NCBI RefSeq assembly: GCF_000021325.1
Contig: NC_011365.1
Coordinates: 1,862,001-1,926,000, forward strand
From: Gluconacetobacter diazotrophicus PA1 5
Lineage (GTDB): Bacteria; Pseudomonadota; Alphaproteobacteria; Acetobacterales; Acetobacteraceae
Length of the DNA stretch: 64,000 nt
Direction: 5' to 3'
The position numbers were made by a program, and so were the translations under genes. Positions within the stretch are counted from its first letter, which is position 1; every line of letters starts with the position of its first letter. Of this stretch, positions 1 through 8,897 are shown one piece after another. A model generated the notes under the pieces. It had not been told where the DNA came from, made no database searches, and was given only the letters and a program-made list of their open reading frames with translations.

Positions 1-1
1 C

Positions 2-424
2 AGCAAGGAGGCATTCGGCCTCATCCTGATCGAAACCTACGCCGCCTATTTCAATGCCAAGCTGGATCGCTGGCTGACGGACCGGCAGGTGGCACCGCTA
101 GATCGCCTGCGCAATTTCGTCGCAGACGCGACGGCCGGTATGGCTCGGCATGATTTCCGGCGCGGCTGTCTGGTCGGCAATCTTGGGCAGGATCTCGCCA
201 TTCTGCCGGACGCCTACCGCCAAGCCCTGCGCGACGTGCTGAAGGGCTGGGAGACACGCCTGGTCGCCTGCCTGGAGGAATGGGGCAGCCCGACAGCCGC
301 AGCGCAGGCGGCGTTTTTCTGGACGGGGTGGGAAGGCGCCGTCCTGCGCGCCCGGCTGGAACGTGGACCGCAGCCGCTCACCCTGTTCCTCGACGGGTTC
401 CTGGCCCTGATCGAAGCCCGATAG
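2..424 (+). CDS. acuR: TetR-family regulator, AcuR-like (5' end outside window)
   Basis: The gene enters from the left edge in frame and ends at TAG 422-424, so about 140 C-terminal residues are visible. The first residues ([17 protein letters not shown]) are the usual link after a TetR helix-turn-helix, which itself lies outside the window. The rest is the helical ligand-binding domain. It runs 74 bp upstream of and parallel to an acuI-type reductase, and a TAGAC/GTCTA operator lies between them. AcuR in Rhodobacter represses acuI and responds to acrylate; the same role here is inferred from the gene pair. NemR-like sensing of electrophiles is an alternative. Confidence 0.75.
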   Translation, partial: SKEAFGLILIETYAAYFNAKLDRWLTDRQVAPLDRLRNFVADATAGMARHDFRRGCLVGNLGQDLAILPDAYRQALRDVLKGWETRLVACLEEWGSPTAAAQAAFFWTGWEGAVLRARLERGPQPLTLFLDGFLALIEAR

Positions 425-462
425 GGGCGCACAAACCGCCAGAGCCTATACATATTATTTTG

Positions 463-477
463 TAGACGATCGGTCTA
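463..477. promoter_or_regulatory. Palindromic operator for the TetR regulator
   Basis: TAGACGATCGGTCTA has perfect 5-bp arms (TAGAC/GTCTA). It closely resembles the NemR-type box TAGACC-N4-GGTCTA, one base shorter in the centre. It sits 20 bp before the acuI start, just upstream of the GGAAAGGA ribosome binding site at about 481-488, where bound repressor would block transcription. Confidence 0.6.
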
Positions 478-497
478 TATGGAAAGGAAGCCGTGAC

Positions 498-1481
498 ATG
501 TTCGACGCCCTGATGATCGAAAAAACCGCAGACGGAACACAATCGGTCCATGTCGGGCCGGTGGCCGACGACCGGCTGCCTGACGGCGACGTGACAGTGC
601 GCGTCGAATGGTCGACCCTGAATTACAAGGATGCACTGGCCATCACCGGCCGCGGCCCCGTCGTGCGGCAGTTTCCGATGGTCCCCGGCATCGATTTCGC
701 CGGCACGGTGGAAACCTCCGCCCATCCCGGCATTGCCCCAGGCGACCGCGTGGTGCTGAACGGCTGGGGCGTGGGCGAGAAGCACTGGGGCGGCCTGGCC
801 GGAAGGGCCCGCGTGAAGGGGGAGTGGCTGGTGCCGCTGCCCGACGCCTTCACCACGCGCCAGGCGATGGCCATCGGCACGGCGGGCTATACCGCCATGC
901 TGTGCGTGCTGGCGCTGGAACACCAGGGCATCACGCCCGATCGCAGTCCCGTGCTGGTAACGGGAGCGGCCGGCGGCGTGGGCAGCGTGGCCGTCATGCT
1001 GCTCGCGCGCCTGGGCTATCACGTCGCGGCTGTGACCGGCCGCCCAGGGGAACAGGACTACCTGACCGAACTGGGTGCCTCCGAGGTCCTGCCGCGCGAC
1101 GGGTTTTCCGGACCAAGCCGCCCGCTGGAAAAAGCGCGCTGGGCCGGAGCGGTGGATGTCGCGGGCGGAGCGGTGCTGGCGAATGTCTGCGCCGCCATGC
1201 TGCCCGACGGTGTGGTGACCGCATGCGGGCTGGCCGCCGGAATGGATTTTCCGACGACGGTCGCCCCCTTCATCCTGCGCGGGGTCACGCTGGTTGGCAT
1301 CGACAGCGTGATGTGCCCCCGCCCGCGGCGCCTGGCCGCATGGCGCCGGCTGGCCGAACTGATCGACCCCGCGAAACTGGAAGCCATGGTCACCGAAATC
1401 CCCCTGGCAGACGCACCGGCCACTGCTACAGCATTGCTGGACGGCAAGGTCAGAGGGCGCATCATCCTGCGCGCACCGTGA
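498..1481 (+). CDS. acuI: Acrylyl-CoA reductase-type MDR oxidoreductase (YhdH/AcuI family)
   Basis: A 327-residue zinc-free medium-chain dehydrogenase/reductase. The N-terminal catalytic domain has the family signature [10 protein letters not shown] near residues 37-46. The Rossmann part has [10 protein letters not shown] at about 153-162 for NADPH binding. Length and motifs match YhdH/AcuI, which reduces acryloyl-CoA to propionyl-CoA and so detoxifies acrylate. The start is supported by GGAAAGGA nine bases upstream. It is probably controlled by the TetR gene just upstream through the 463-477 palindrome. Family assignment is firm; the substrate is inferred. Confidence 0.85.
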   Translation: MFDALMIEKTADGTQSVHVGPVADDRLPDGDVTVRVEWSTLNYKDALAITGRGPVVRQFPMVPGIDFAGTVETSAHPGIAPGDRVVLNGWGVGEKHWGGLAGRARVKGEWLVPLPDAFTTRQAMAIGTAGYTAMLCVLALEHQGITPDRSPVLVTGAAGGVGSVAVMLLARLGYHVAAVTGRPGEQDYLTELGASEVLPRDGFSGPSRPLEKARWAGAVDVAGGAVLANVCAAMLPDGVVTACGLAAGMDFPTTVAPFILRGVTLVGIDSVMCPRPRRLAAWRRLAELIDPAKLEAMVTEIPLADAPATATALLDGKVRGRIILRAP

Positions 1482-1588
1482 ACTTGAAAAACGTGCTTCG
1501 TCAGATCAAGGCGGGCGGCATCAATTTTTATAGTGGGGGGCGTTCGCTTGTAGAGCGCTCACGCTTTACATGTCATGTGGAGATTACC

Positions 1589-1829
1589 TCAACCTTGTGA
1601 CCCTGCCTGCGCAGAATGACATCCCGCTGCAAACAGCTCGGGCAGGCTGGCAATCATGAAGGCTGACGCATAAGTACCCTTTGCATCGTGAGCCCATGCG
1701 GCAGCAAACACCACAAAGGCTGCGCCCAGTTGATGCCCCCATCATGATCCAGTCATAGATTACCGGAGCATCACGCTTGCTGAACGCCCGATTAATAAGA
1801 TCCACCGTCGGCATCGTTTTGCTTATCAT
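1589..1829 (-). pseudogene. Remnant of an MFS transporter C-terminus with a 1-bp frameshift
   Basis: Read on the minus strand, the fragment starts DLINRAFSKRDAPVIYDWIMMG and then loses frame. Removing one G from the GGGGG run at about 1736-1740 restores MMGHQLGAAFVVFAAAWAHDAKGTYASAFMIASLPELFAAG up to a TGA at 1589-1591, in separate stretches typical of the last helices of MFS permeases (HQLGAAF after a short loop). Only about 75 residues remain and no upstream part is present, so this is a decayed gene end. Confidence 0.6.
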
Positions 1830-1890
1830 CCAGGTTTTCTAAGCACGCTTCGCGCCCTTGCCGGCGGATTTTCCTCCGCCAACAGCGCCC

Positions 1891-2526
1891 TCACCCTGCC
1901 CACGCCGAGCGGCGGATGACACTACAGAAATTTCCCGCGTGGAAATGCGGATCCTTGTCGGCCAAGACGTCGGCCTTCACGTTGCCAAATGTCGTCTCCG
2001 GCTTGTGCTTGATCCCGTCATAAAAGGCCTGGATGATATCTTCCTTGAAATGCGCGCCACGTGGATGCGCCCGCACCACCGCCTCGCGTTCCTGATCGCT
2101 GTATTCGGGATAGGTCAGTCCCAGCACGTCCATTTCCACACCTGCGGTCACCAGCGCCACGACGGGATGCATGTGTTGCGGGATCCCCGGCGTCGTGTGC
2201 AACGCGATCGCCGTCCACACCAGATCTATGTCGGATTGCGCAATCCCATGGCGGTACAGGAAGTCCCTCGCCGCATTGGCGCCATCGACTTCGAAGCGTT
2301 CATGGGCACTGCTATGCGTGTGGGTCAGTCCCATGTCGTGGAACATCGCTCCGGCATAAAGCAGTTCCGGATCGAAGCGTAGGCCGCGATGCTGACCAGC
2401 CAGCCCGCCGAAATAGAAGACGCGACTGGAATGGTGAAACAGCAGATCGCCCGCCGTATCGCGCACCAGTTCAGTGATTTCGTGGGCCAGAGCGGTGTCG
2501 GGAACGCTGATCGTACCGATGGTCAT
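1891..2526 (-). CDS. HD-domain metal-dependent hydrolase, cyanamide-hydratase-like
   Basis: A 211-residue protein with the HD signature: HH at 31-32, AMFHDMGL at 60-67 (H63, D64) and a later HTTPGIPQHMHP stretch providing further metal ligands. The overall arrangement is that of the cyanamide hydratase-related branch of the HD superfamily. The in vivo substrate cannot be read from the sequence. The start is preceded by AAAGGA. A divergent gene start at 2643 and a palindrome at 2587-2601 share its upstream region. Confidence 0.75.
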   Translation of the reverse strand: MTIGTISVPDTALAHEITELVRDTAGDLLFHHSSRVFYFGGLAGQHRGLRFDPELLYAGAMFHDMGLTHTHSSAHERFEVDGANAARDFLYRHGIAQSDIDLVWTAIALHTTPGIPQHMHPVVALVTAGVEMDVLGLTYPEYSDQEREAVVRAHPRGAHFKEDIIQAFYDGIKHKPETTFGNVKADVLADKDPHFHAGNFCSVIRRSAWAG

Positions 2527-2586
2527 TTCGGGATGTCCTTTCCATGTCGTGAGGTCAGAGTGTGCCGCCCACGCTTCGTCTTCAAT

Positions 2587-2601
2587 TGACGTATCACGTC
2601 A
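2587..2601. promoter_or_regulatory. Perfect palindrome between divergent genes
   Basis: TGACGT-ATC-ACGTCA has perfect 6-bp arms and lies 60 bp upstream of the HD hydrolase start and about 40 bp before the truncated rightward gene. Position and symmetry suggest an operator for a dimeric regulator; no regulator gene remains nearby. Confidence 0.45.
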
Positions 2602-2642
2602 TATTCTGCCATTTCAGGGCGGATCAGGACATGGAGGCCGGA

Positions 2643-2674
2643 ATGCCTACGCCCAGAACCATCGCCATCCTGGC
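2643..2674 (+). pseudogene. N-terminal stub of a gene cut by IS21, possibly DJ-1/PfpI type
   Basis: An ATG at 2643 follows GGAGG with five bases of spacing and reads MPTPRTIAILA before the IS21 end at 2675. Such a hydrophobic first strand is seen in DJ-1/PfpI proteins (isonitrile hydratase-like), which would fit next to a cyanamide-hydratase-like gene. Eleven residues are too few to be sure. Confidence 0.3.
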
Positions 2675-2760
2675 TGTTAATTTCTGCTGAGATTTGACCC
2701 TGGGTTTTCATCGAGAACTGACCCGGCCTTTGGTTATCTCTGCTATGTTTTATGGGCTGG

Positions 2761-3531
2761 TCAAGCGGTTGCCTTTTCCTTCCGGTTCCTGGGGGCGGCG
2801 GAGCTTGCGCGGAACCGGTAGCTGTCATTTCCGGTTTCGAGGATATGACAGTGGTGGGTAAGGCGATCGAGCAGGGCTGTCGTCATTTTGGGATCACCGA
2901 AGACTTCGCCCCATTCGCTGAAGCTCAGATTGATGACGCTGGTGCGCTCGTAGAGACGGCTGAGGAGATGGAACAGCAGGGCACCGCCTGATGCGCTGAA
3001 CGGCAAATAGCCAAGTTCGTCCAGGATCACGAGATCGAGGCGCAGGAGACGTTCCGCGATCTGTCCTGCGCGATTGGCGGTTTTTTCCTGTTCGAGGGCG
3101 TTGACGAGGTCGACCGTGGACCAGAACCGTATCTTCTTGCGGTGATGTTCGATCGCCTGCACGGCAAGTGCGGTGGCCAGATGGGTCTTGCCGGTTCCTG
3201 GTCCACCAATGAGGACGACGTTGTCGGCACGGTCGATGAAATCCCCGGCATGGAGTTGACGGACCATGGCCTCGTTGACCTCGGCGGCCGAGAAATCGAA
3301 CCCTGCCAAATCTTTGTAGGCCGGGAACCTGGCAGTCTTGGTTTGATAGGCGATGGAGCGCACCTCTCGCTCGGCGAGTTCCGCCTTCAAAAGCTGGAAG
3401 AGGACGGGGATGGCGGCCTCGAATGCCGGCGCACCCTGTTCGGTCAGTTCGGCCGTGGCCTGGGCCATGCCATACATCCGCAGGCCGCGCAGCATGACGA
3501 CGAGGGCACCGGCCGCGGGATCATGACGCAT
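2761..3531 (-). CDS. istB: IS21 helper ATPase IstB
   Basis: A 256-residue AAA+ ATPase that assists the IstA transposase. Walker A is GGPGTGKT at 109-116, followed by a Walker B region [11 protein letters not shown]. The start MRHDP is chosen because GGGGAGG lies seven bases upstream; it overlaps the istA stop in the ATGCGTCATGA arrangement usual for IS21. Intact, but its partner istA is missing in this copy, so function would need a complete element elsewhere. Confidence 0.9.
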   Translation of the reverse strand: MRHDPAAGALVVMLRGLRMYGMAQATAELTEQGAPAFEAAIPVLFQLLKAELAEREVRSIAYQTKTARFPAYKDLAGFDFSAAEVNEAMVRQLHAGDFIDRADNVVLIGGPGTGKTHLATALAVQAIEHHRKKIRFWSTVDLVNALEQEKTANRAGQIAERLLRLDLVILDELGYLPFSASGGALLFHLLSRLYERTSVINLSFSEWGEVFGDPKMTTALLDRLTHHCHILETGNDSYRFRASSAAPRNRKEKATA

Positions 3532-3633
3532 GACGGGCCTCCCCGCGCAGGGCGTCATACCGTCCGGTATCGGCCTGAGGCTCGCGTTCGAGCACCAATG
3601 CCTGCGGCGCGTCGAGCCTGGGTGCTCCTGTTT
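3521..3633 (-). pseudogene. istA: istA C-terminal fragment
   Basis: Encodes only the last residues of IstA (ending [13 protein letters not shown]). The uninterrupted run through REPQADTG here gives the native sequence of the site that IS630 occupies in copy 2, and so defines that element's target duplication. Confidence 0.85.
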
Positions 3634-4862
3634 TGTAGAAGTTTGCACTTAATCTGACGGACGGCTTGAAGTGGCCGGCGTGGATGCTACGCGTTCATGT
3701 GGTGTTCGACGTGGCGCCCGATATCTTTTTCGCGGGCGTGGTGGGCTGCGTCAAGGAAGGTTTGCATCGGGGTTTTGCCGAAGCAGTATCGTCCCTGGTG
3801 GGTGCGATTGCGGTTGAAGTCATCCATCCATTCGTCGAGGTCTGCCTGGAGTTCGTGGATGCTGTCGTAGATCTTGCGGCGAAAAGTGACACGATAGAAC
3901 TCGTCGAGCATGGTCTTGTGGAAGCGCTCGACGATGCCGTTGGTCTGCGGGCTGCGCGCCTTGGTGCGGGTATGGTCGATGTTCTCCACCGCCAGATAGA
4001 GTTCGTATTCATGGCGGTCATGAGAGCCGCAGAATTCGGTGCCCCGGTCGGTCAGCACGCGCTGGAGCGGGAGATCGTGCAGCTCGAAGAAGGGGATGAC
4101 GCGGTCGTTGAGCAGGTCGGCAGCGGTAACCGGGGTCTTGCGGTCATAGAGCTTGGCGAAGCCGACCTTGCTGTAGGTATCGACGAAGGTCTGCTGGTAG
4201 ACGCGACCGACGCCCTTCAGGGTGCCGACATAGAAGGTATCCTGGGCGCCGCAATAGCCGGGACATTCGGTCTCGAACTCGCCCCAGGCCTCCTTGTCGG
4301 CCTTGGCCTTCTCCAGGGCCGCAAGCTGGCTTTCGGTGAGGATCAGCCGTTCCTGGGCCATCTTGGCTTCGAGCGCCTTGAGGCGGAGCTTCATGGTAGC
4401 GAGGTCGTGGCGCAGCCAGATGCTGCGCACCCCGAAAGGAGAGACGGTGACGCCGCGCTTGAGCAGTTCGTTGGCCACGCGGGCCTGGCCCCAGGCCGGT
4501 TGTTCGATGGCGATCGCGACCACTGCTTCCTCAACCGCCGGCTCGACGCGGTTTTTCAGCAAGGGTTTGCGGCGGGAGAGTTCCTGGAGCGCGATTTCGC
4601 CGCCTTTGTCGTAGAGCTCCTTGAAGCGGTAGAAGCTGTCGCGCGAATACCCCATCATCTTGCAGGCCTGGGAGACGTTGCCCAGTTGCTTCGATAGTTC
4701 CAGCAGGCCAACTTTGGCGCGGATGATCTTCTGGTCACGGGTCATGAGGATATCCTCCGATGGCTGCGGCGGGGGCTGCGTCGCCCGGCCACTCCGCCCC
4801 CGCCGCAGCCCTGGTTGAGCTTCAGCAGACACCATCCGTCAGATTTAGTCGAGACTTCTACA
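3634..4862 (-). mobile_element. IS481-type element, copy 1 (1229 bp)
   Basis: Imperfect terminal inverted repeats begin TGTAGAAGTYT/TGTAGAAGTTT and continue AATCTGACGG. The same 1229-bp unit occurs at 43065-44293. Here the flanks (GCTCCTGTTT / GTTATCTGG) show no duplication: the left flank is istA and the right flank is a relaxase gene, so an adjacent deletion or recombination followed insertion. Confidence 0.85.
3687..4745 (-). CDS. IS481-family DDE transposase, copy 1
   Basis: A 352-residue integrase-fold transposase. An N-terminal helix-turn-helix ([21 protein letters not shown]) precedes a DDE core with [15 protein letters not shown] and a final [10 protein letters not shown]. The start is the ATG after GGAGGATATCCTC; the longer upstream frame lacks a ribosome binding site. 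Family placed by motif, at moderate certainty within the IS481/IS3 group. Confidence 0.85.
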   Translation of the reverse strand: MTRDQKIIRAKVGLLELSKQLGNVSQACKMMGYSRDSFYRFKELYDKGGEIALQELSRRKPLLKNRVEPAVEEAVVAIAIEQPAWGQARVANELLKRGVTVSPFGVRSIWLRHDLATMKLRLKALEAKMAQERLILTESQLAALEKAKADKEAWGEFETECPGYCGAQDTFYVGTLKGVGRVYQQTFVDTYSKVGFAKLYDRKTPVTAADLLNDRVIPFFELHDLPLQRVLTDRGTEFCGSHDRHEYELYLAVENIDHTRTKARSPQTNGIVERFHKTMLDEFYRVTFRRKIYDSIHELQADLDEWMDDFNRNRTHQGRYCFGKTPMQTFLDAAHHAREKDIGRHVEHHMNA

Positions 4863-5389
4863 GTTATCTGGTCCTGTCCGCGCGTTCCGATCTGGACCTT
4901 GCCGCCCAGGTGAAAGCGCCGGGGGCAACATGGCTGGATCATCGACTGGTGGAACGCAAGCCCATGGACCTTGCCCGCACCGGGTTCGGGGCCGAGGTGC
5001 GGCAGGCGATGCAGGAGCGCACCCGGCATCTTGCGGATCGCGGGTTGGCGTCATTCCAACAGGACGGATCAGCACGCTACCAGCGCAACCTTCTGGCAAC
5101 GCTGCGTCAGCAGGAACTCGATCAGGTGGGCGCAAAGCTCGCGCAGGAAAGCGGGTTGACCTACGAGCGCAGCATTCCGGGCCATTTCGTCACCGGCCAG
5201 TATGTGAAACGTCTCAGCCTGTCCTCCGGGCGCTTCGCCATGATCGACAACGGTATGGGCTTCCAGCTTGTGCCCTGGGCACCGTCGCTGGAAAAGCAGC
5301 ACGACCGTTATGTCGATGGCGTCGCCCGTGATGACGGGGGAGTCGACTGGCGACATGACCGCAAACGCGATCTTGGGATCAGCATGTGA
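4863..5389 (+). pseudogene. 3' fragment of a VirD2-like relaxase (DUF3363 region)
   Basis: About 175 C-terminal residues are left, beginning directly at the IS481 boundary. They align over their whole length with the end of the complete relaxase at 60510-62264: shared blocks include APGATWLD, TGFGAEVR/AGFGAEVR, LSSGRFAMIDNGMGFQLVPW and DRKRDLG/GRKRGLG. The nuclease half with its histidines is gone, so it cannot nick DNA. It marks a second, decayed mobilization locus related to but diverged from the one at the right end. Confidence 0.85.
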
Positions 5390-5504
5390 ACCACGCTGCC
5401 CGTTCTTTTCACGCTGTCGCCCGCCTCGGTACACTCGACGCAGTTTCGGTCTTGTTCCAGGAAAAGTTTTTCGGTCACATCATGGCTTTTCATGGAGGGT
5501 TTCC

Positions 5505-5954
5505 ATGCGTGACCGCCTGAACGTCTCCCTGCCCGTCGCCATGATCTCGCAGATCGGTGACCTTGCCGCGCGTCGGAAGGTGACGCGCTCCGCCGTGGTG
5601 GAAGCGGCAGTCGCCTCGCTCCTGTCACCCGATAGCGCCGCAAAAAGCGAAGCCGCCCTGACACGACGTCTAGACCGGCTCACGCGCCAGATGCAGCGCC
5701 AGGAGCGTGACCTGATGATCGCGCTGGAAACACACGCCCTGTTCATCCGCTTCTGGCTGGGACAGATGCCGCCCCTGCCCGCCGAAGCCCAGGCCGCCGC
5801 CAATGCGCTGGGTCAGGAACGGTTTGCCCGGTTTCTGGACACGCTGGGACGGCGGCTGTCTCAGGGGCGGTCGTTTCGTGACGACATCCCGCTCGATATT
5901 CCCGCCATGCGTCAGACACCTCCGACACCGGGGACAGAAACGTCATCCTCATGA
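5505..5954 (+). CDS. Plasmid-transfer ribbon-helix-helix (CopG/TraY-like) protein
   Basis: 149 residues. The first about 45 (LNVSLPVAMISQIGDLAARRKVTRSAVVEAAVASLL) form a ribbon-helix-helix; a basic coiled stretch (RRLDRLTRQMQRQERDL) and a C-terminal helical region follow. It is homologous to the 144-residue protein at 52840-53274, which sits directly after traG. Both loci link this family to conjugation genes, so a role at the relaxosome or in regulating transfer is likely. GGAGGG at 5494-5499 sets the start. Its last 43 bases overlap the convergent LysR gene. Confidence 0.7.
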   Translation: MRDRLNVSLPVAMISQIGDLAARRKVTRSAVVEAAVASLLSPDSAAKSEAALTRRLDRLTRQMQRQERDLMIALETHALFIRFWLGQMPPLPAEAQAAANALGQERFARFLDTLGRRLSQGRSFRDDIPLDIPAMRQTPPTPGTETSSS

Positions 5955-6847
5955 TGGTGCCGCGCCAATTCGATAAAGCGGGCGAGAACAGGATCGCTTT
6001 CTCCATCCCGCCAGCACAGGGTGAGATCGACTGTCGTCGGGCCGCTTTCATCCATGATGGGCCGGAAGACGACGCCATCCATTCTGATACCCGTAGCACC
6101 TTCCGTCACGAGCAGAATCTTATCCCCGTGACGGACAAGCGCCAGCAGCCGGTCGATGGCGGCGTCGTGAAATATGATACGCTCGGGCAGAATGCCATGC
6201 AGCAGCACGAGCTTGCGAAGCTCCATGCCTGCACCACGACGCGGGAGCGTCAGGAGACAATGTGACAGGCCGGGCCACATCACCGCCGCCCGCGCCGCGA
6301 GGGGGTGATCCCGCGCGATAGCCACCAGCACTCTTTCCGGCCCCAGCGGGACGCCTCGGGCGGCCCAGCCCTCGCCCGCTATGACGATCGCGGCGTCGAG
6401 GCGGGAGGCCGCCACATCCCGCAGCAAAATCTCGCGTGGGCCGTCCATGATTTGGAGGTCCACATCGGGGCATACGGTCTGATACCGTTCAAGAAGGTTG
6501 GCCACCACACCGTTGCCAAAGGACACCTGCACACCAAGGCGGAGCCTGCCCACCACCCCGTTATGCCGCAGGCGTAGATGCAGCATGGCTTCGTCCATGC
6601 CATCCAGCACGGAGGCGGCTATCTTCGTGAACGCCACACCCGCCGCCGTGAGTTGCGCACCGGTCCGCATTCGCTCGAACAGGGGAATGCGAAGCGCATG
6701 CTCTAACGCCTGGATGGAGCGCGTCAGCGTGCCCTGATCGACTTCCAAGGCCAGAGCCGCCTGACGCAGGCTACGATGCTCCGCAACCGCGATCACTCGC
6801 CGAAGATCGCGGATGTTGAAGCCATAATCGTAAACTTTTCCGTGCAT
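5912..6847 (-). CDS. LysR-family regulator
   Basis: 311 residues with an N-terminal winged helix (LRQAALALEVDQGTLTRSIQALEHALRIPLFER, roughly residues 26-58) and a periplasmic-binding-like effector domain. It starts three bases after the metallo-hydrolase stop, so it is probably the last gene of an aldo/keto reductase - MBL - LysR operon. The effector is unknown. Confidence 0.85.
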   Translation of the reverse strand: MHGKVYDYGFNIRDLRRVIAVAEHRSLRQAALALEVDQGTLTRSIQALEHALRIPLFERMRTGAQLTAAGVAFTKIAASVLDGMDEAMLHLRLRHNGVVGRLRLGVQVSFGNGVVANLLERYQTVCPDVDLQIMDGPREILLRDVAASRLDAAIVIAGEGWAARGVPLGPERVLVAIARDHPLAARAAVMWPGLSHCLLTLPRRGAGMELRKLVLLHGILPERIIFHDAAIDRLLALVRHGDKILLVTEGATGIRMDGVVFRPIMDESGPTTVDLTLCWRDGESDPVLARFIELARHHHEDDVSVPGVGGV

Positions 6848-6850
6848 GTT

Positions 6851-7726
6851 TCAGATGATCGCAGGACACCATGGCTCTTCATAGAAGCTGTATTTCCCGT
6901 TTTCTTTAAGGATTCGAATGAAACCGGGAAAATTAAGATGCAAGCCACCAACGAGTTCACCGCCCGATGCGACCATATCAAGCGTCCGATGCCTTGTCCG
7001 ACAAGCCTCTACCGGATCCACGTCAAAAGCGATGGTGACGTCTGGATACGGTATCTGAATATCGGGAAAGTGGACAATATCGCCCCATATCAAGAGACTG
7101 GAACCGCCTGAACTGATCCGATAGCCGCCATGTCCGGGCGTGTGGCCCGGAAGCGGCACAAACTCTATGCCCGGAAGGACTTCGCCCGCAGTCACGAGGG
7201 TCATGCGAGCGCGGTAAGCCGCCAATGCATTACGAGCCAGCATGAATTTAGGACGGGCATTGTCTGGAATTCCAAATGAATATTTTTCATCCGTCCAAAA
7301 TTCATATTCATGCTGGGAGAGAATCAGTTCCGCGTTTTTGAACACAGGCGTTTCTCCCGCCGCTGCCAACCCTCCGATATGATCGGGATGTGCATGTGTC
7401 AGCAACACAGCATCAATGTCATCCAGTTCTATATTGGCCGCCAAAAGTGCCGAACGGAGCCGCCCTCCCCAGCCGTTAAAGCCGCCAGCGCCAGTATCTA
7501 TGAGAACCGTCTTCCGCCCATCCTGAACAACATAGGCTCCTACACTGAGTCTCGCCTGCGGGGGGCGGTGGACCGCCCGCATCATTTCTTCCGCGCCGGG
7601 TGGCGATATGCCGTCCAGAAGACTGAAATTCAAATCAAGATACCCATCGTTCAGGACCGTGACGATCACATCGCCAATCTGGCGGCGATTGAGACCAACA
7701 GCCTGTTCTGTCGGGAAAACAACCAT
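6851..7726 (-). CDS. MBL-fold metallo-hydrolase
   Basis: 291 residues from the ATG preceded by GAGGTAACGAC; the upstream in-frame ATG lacks a ribosome binding site. The metallo-beta-lactamase signature HAHPDHIG is at 111-118, with LPGHTPGHGG and WGDIVHFPD supplying the later zinc ligands. The motif set is common to lactonases, glyoxalases and other hydrolases, so the substrate is open. No signal peptide is visible, so it is cytoplasmic. It lies between an aldo/keto reductase gene 42 bp upstream and a LysR gene on the same strand. Confidence 0.8.
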   Translation of the reverse strand: MVVFPTEQAVGLNRRQIGDVIVTVLNDGYLDLNFSLLDGISPPGAEEMMRAVHRPPQARLSVGAYVVQDGRKTVLIDTGAGGFNGWGGRLRSALLAANIELDDIDAVLLTHAHPDHIGGLAAAGETPVFKNAELILSQHEYEFWTDEKYSFGIPDNARPKFMLARNALAAYRARMTLVTAGEVLPGIEFVPLPGHTPGHGGYRISSGGSSLLIWGDIVHFPDIQIPYPDVTIAFDVDPVEACRTRHRTLDMVASGGELVGGLHLNFPGFIRILKENGKYSFYEEPWCPAII

Positions 7727-7768
7727 GTCGTTACCTCGCAATAATCGAAACATGAAGGCAATACACCG

Positions 7769-8746
7769 CTAAAATCCGACAACTGGGTGCGGAATGTAGG
7801 GCTGTTCCAGCGCCGCGATTTCATCAGCCGTCAAACGGATAGAGAGCGCCGCCAGAGCGTCATTCAAATGACCTGGCTTTGAAGCGCCTATGATAGGAGC
7901 GCTTATGCCCTGTTTTTGCAGGACCCACGCCAGCGCGACCTGCGCGCGGGATACCCCACGCTGCTTTGCGATCAAACCCACCGCCTCGATCACCGCCCGA
8001 TCGGCGTCCATCGCTTTCGCGTAAAGCGTCGAGCCGTAATTGTCGGTTTCTTGTCGATACGTGTTTTCATTCCAATCTCTTGCGAGACGTCCGCGTGCAA
8101 GCGGACTCCAAGGTAAGATGCCGATGCCTTGATCCTGGCAGAATGGCAGCATTTCACGCTCTTCTTCGCGATTGAGCAGATTGAAATGGTCTTGCATGCT
8201 GACGAACTCGGTCCAACCATTAAGACGAGCCGTATAGACCGCCTTGACGAACTGCCACGCATACATGGAGGACGCGCCGATATATCGGGCCTTACCTGCC
8301 TTTACGACGTCGTGCAGGGCTTCCATCGTCTCTTCTATCGGTGTTGCGGGATCCCATCGATGGATCTGATAGAGATCGACGTAATCAGTACCCAGGCGAC
8401 GCAGGCTGTTGTCGATCTCGTTCATGATCGCTTTACGGGAAAGCCCCCCAGCATTCGGGACCGCGCGCCTGGGAAAGAAAACCTTTGTCGCCAGCACGAT
8501 ATCTTCGCGACGAGCAAAGTCGCGTATCGCACGCCCCACGATCTCTTCCGATGTCCCGTCCGAGTAACTGTTGGACGTATCGAGAAAGTTAATGCCCATT
8601 TCCAAGGCCTGCCGGATCAATGGACGGCTGTTTTCTTCGTTCAACGTCCACGGATGGCCACCACGTTCCGGGACGCCATATGTCATGCAGCCAAGACATA
8701 GTCTTGAAATTTGAAGGCCCGTTTTTCCTAACCGTCCATAATCCAT
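7769..8746 (-). CDS. Aldo/keto reductase
   Basis: 325 residues from MDYGRLGKTG, the usual start of this family (in-frame extensions upstream lack support). The catalytic tetrad is visible as D56, Y61, K88 and H129 (DTSNSYSDG, LATKVF, YQIHRWD). NADPH-dependent reduction of aldehydes or ketones is expected. It is first in a probable operon with the MBL hydrolase and a LysR gene, and is transcribed away from a second LysR gene at 8898. Confidence 0.85.
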   Translation of the reverse strand: MDYGRLGKTGLQISRLCLGCMTYGVPERGGHPWTLNEENSRPLIRQALEMGINFLDTSNSYSDGTSEEIVGRAIRDFARREDIVLATKVFFPRRAVPNAGGLSRKAIMNEIDNSLRRLGTDYVDLYQIHRWDPATPIEETMEALHDVVKAGKARYIGASSMYAWQFVKAVYTARLNGWTEFVSMQDHFNLLNREEEREMLPFCQDQGIGILPWSPLARGRLARDWNENTYRQETDNYGSTLYAKAMDADRAVIEAVGLIAKQRGVSRAQVALAWVLQKQGISAPIIGASKPGHLNDALAALSIRLTADEIAALEQPYIPHPVVGF

Positions 8747-8897
8747 CGCTTTGTGTCCCATTCGCTTACACCGGCTATGCCCACGACAAGCTGTGTGGGA
8801 CAGCATTCGAGTGCCGTTCGATTATCGATTGAGCCACAGCTACAAAGCTGACAAAATAGTCATTATTTTCATCTGAATGATGAGGAATATCTCATCT

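Larger units (their letters stand above)
2675..3633 (-). mobile_element. IS21-family element, copy 1, truncated
   Basis: The left end begins TGTTAATTTC, followed by two repeats of a GA..TGACCC motif, matching the left end of copy 2 at 40358. It carries a complete istB and only the last part of istA, and is cut at 3633 by the IS481-type element. Apart from one base inside istB (F/S change) it matches copy 2 closely. The missing half was presumably deleted. Confidence 0.85.

Noticed and set aside
4125-4150. GGTAACCGGGG in the IS481 element as another SigF promoter
   Set aside because: No CGAA at 16-base spacing; it is coding sequence of the transposase.
3666-4697. 343-codon open frame antisense to the IS481 transposase (also at 43097)
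   Set aside because: Reverse-strand shadow of a transposase; no recognisable domain.
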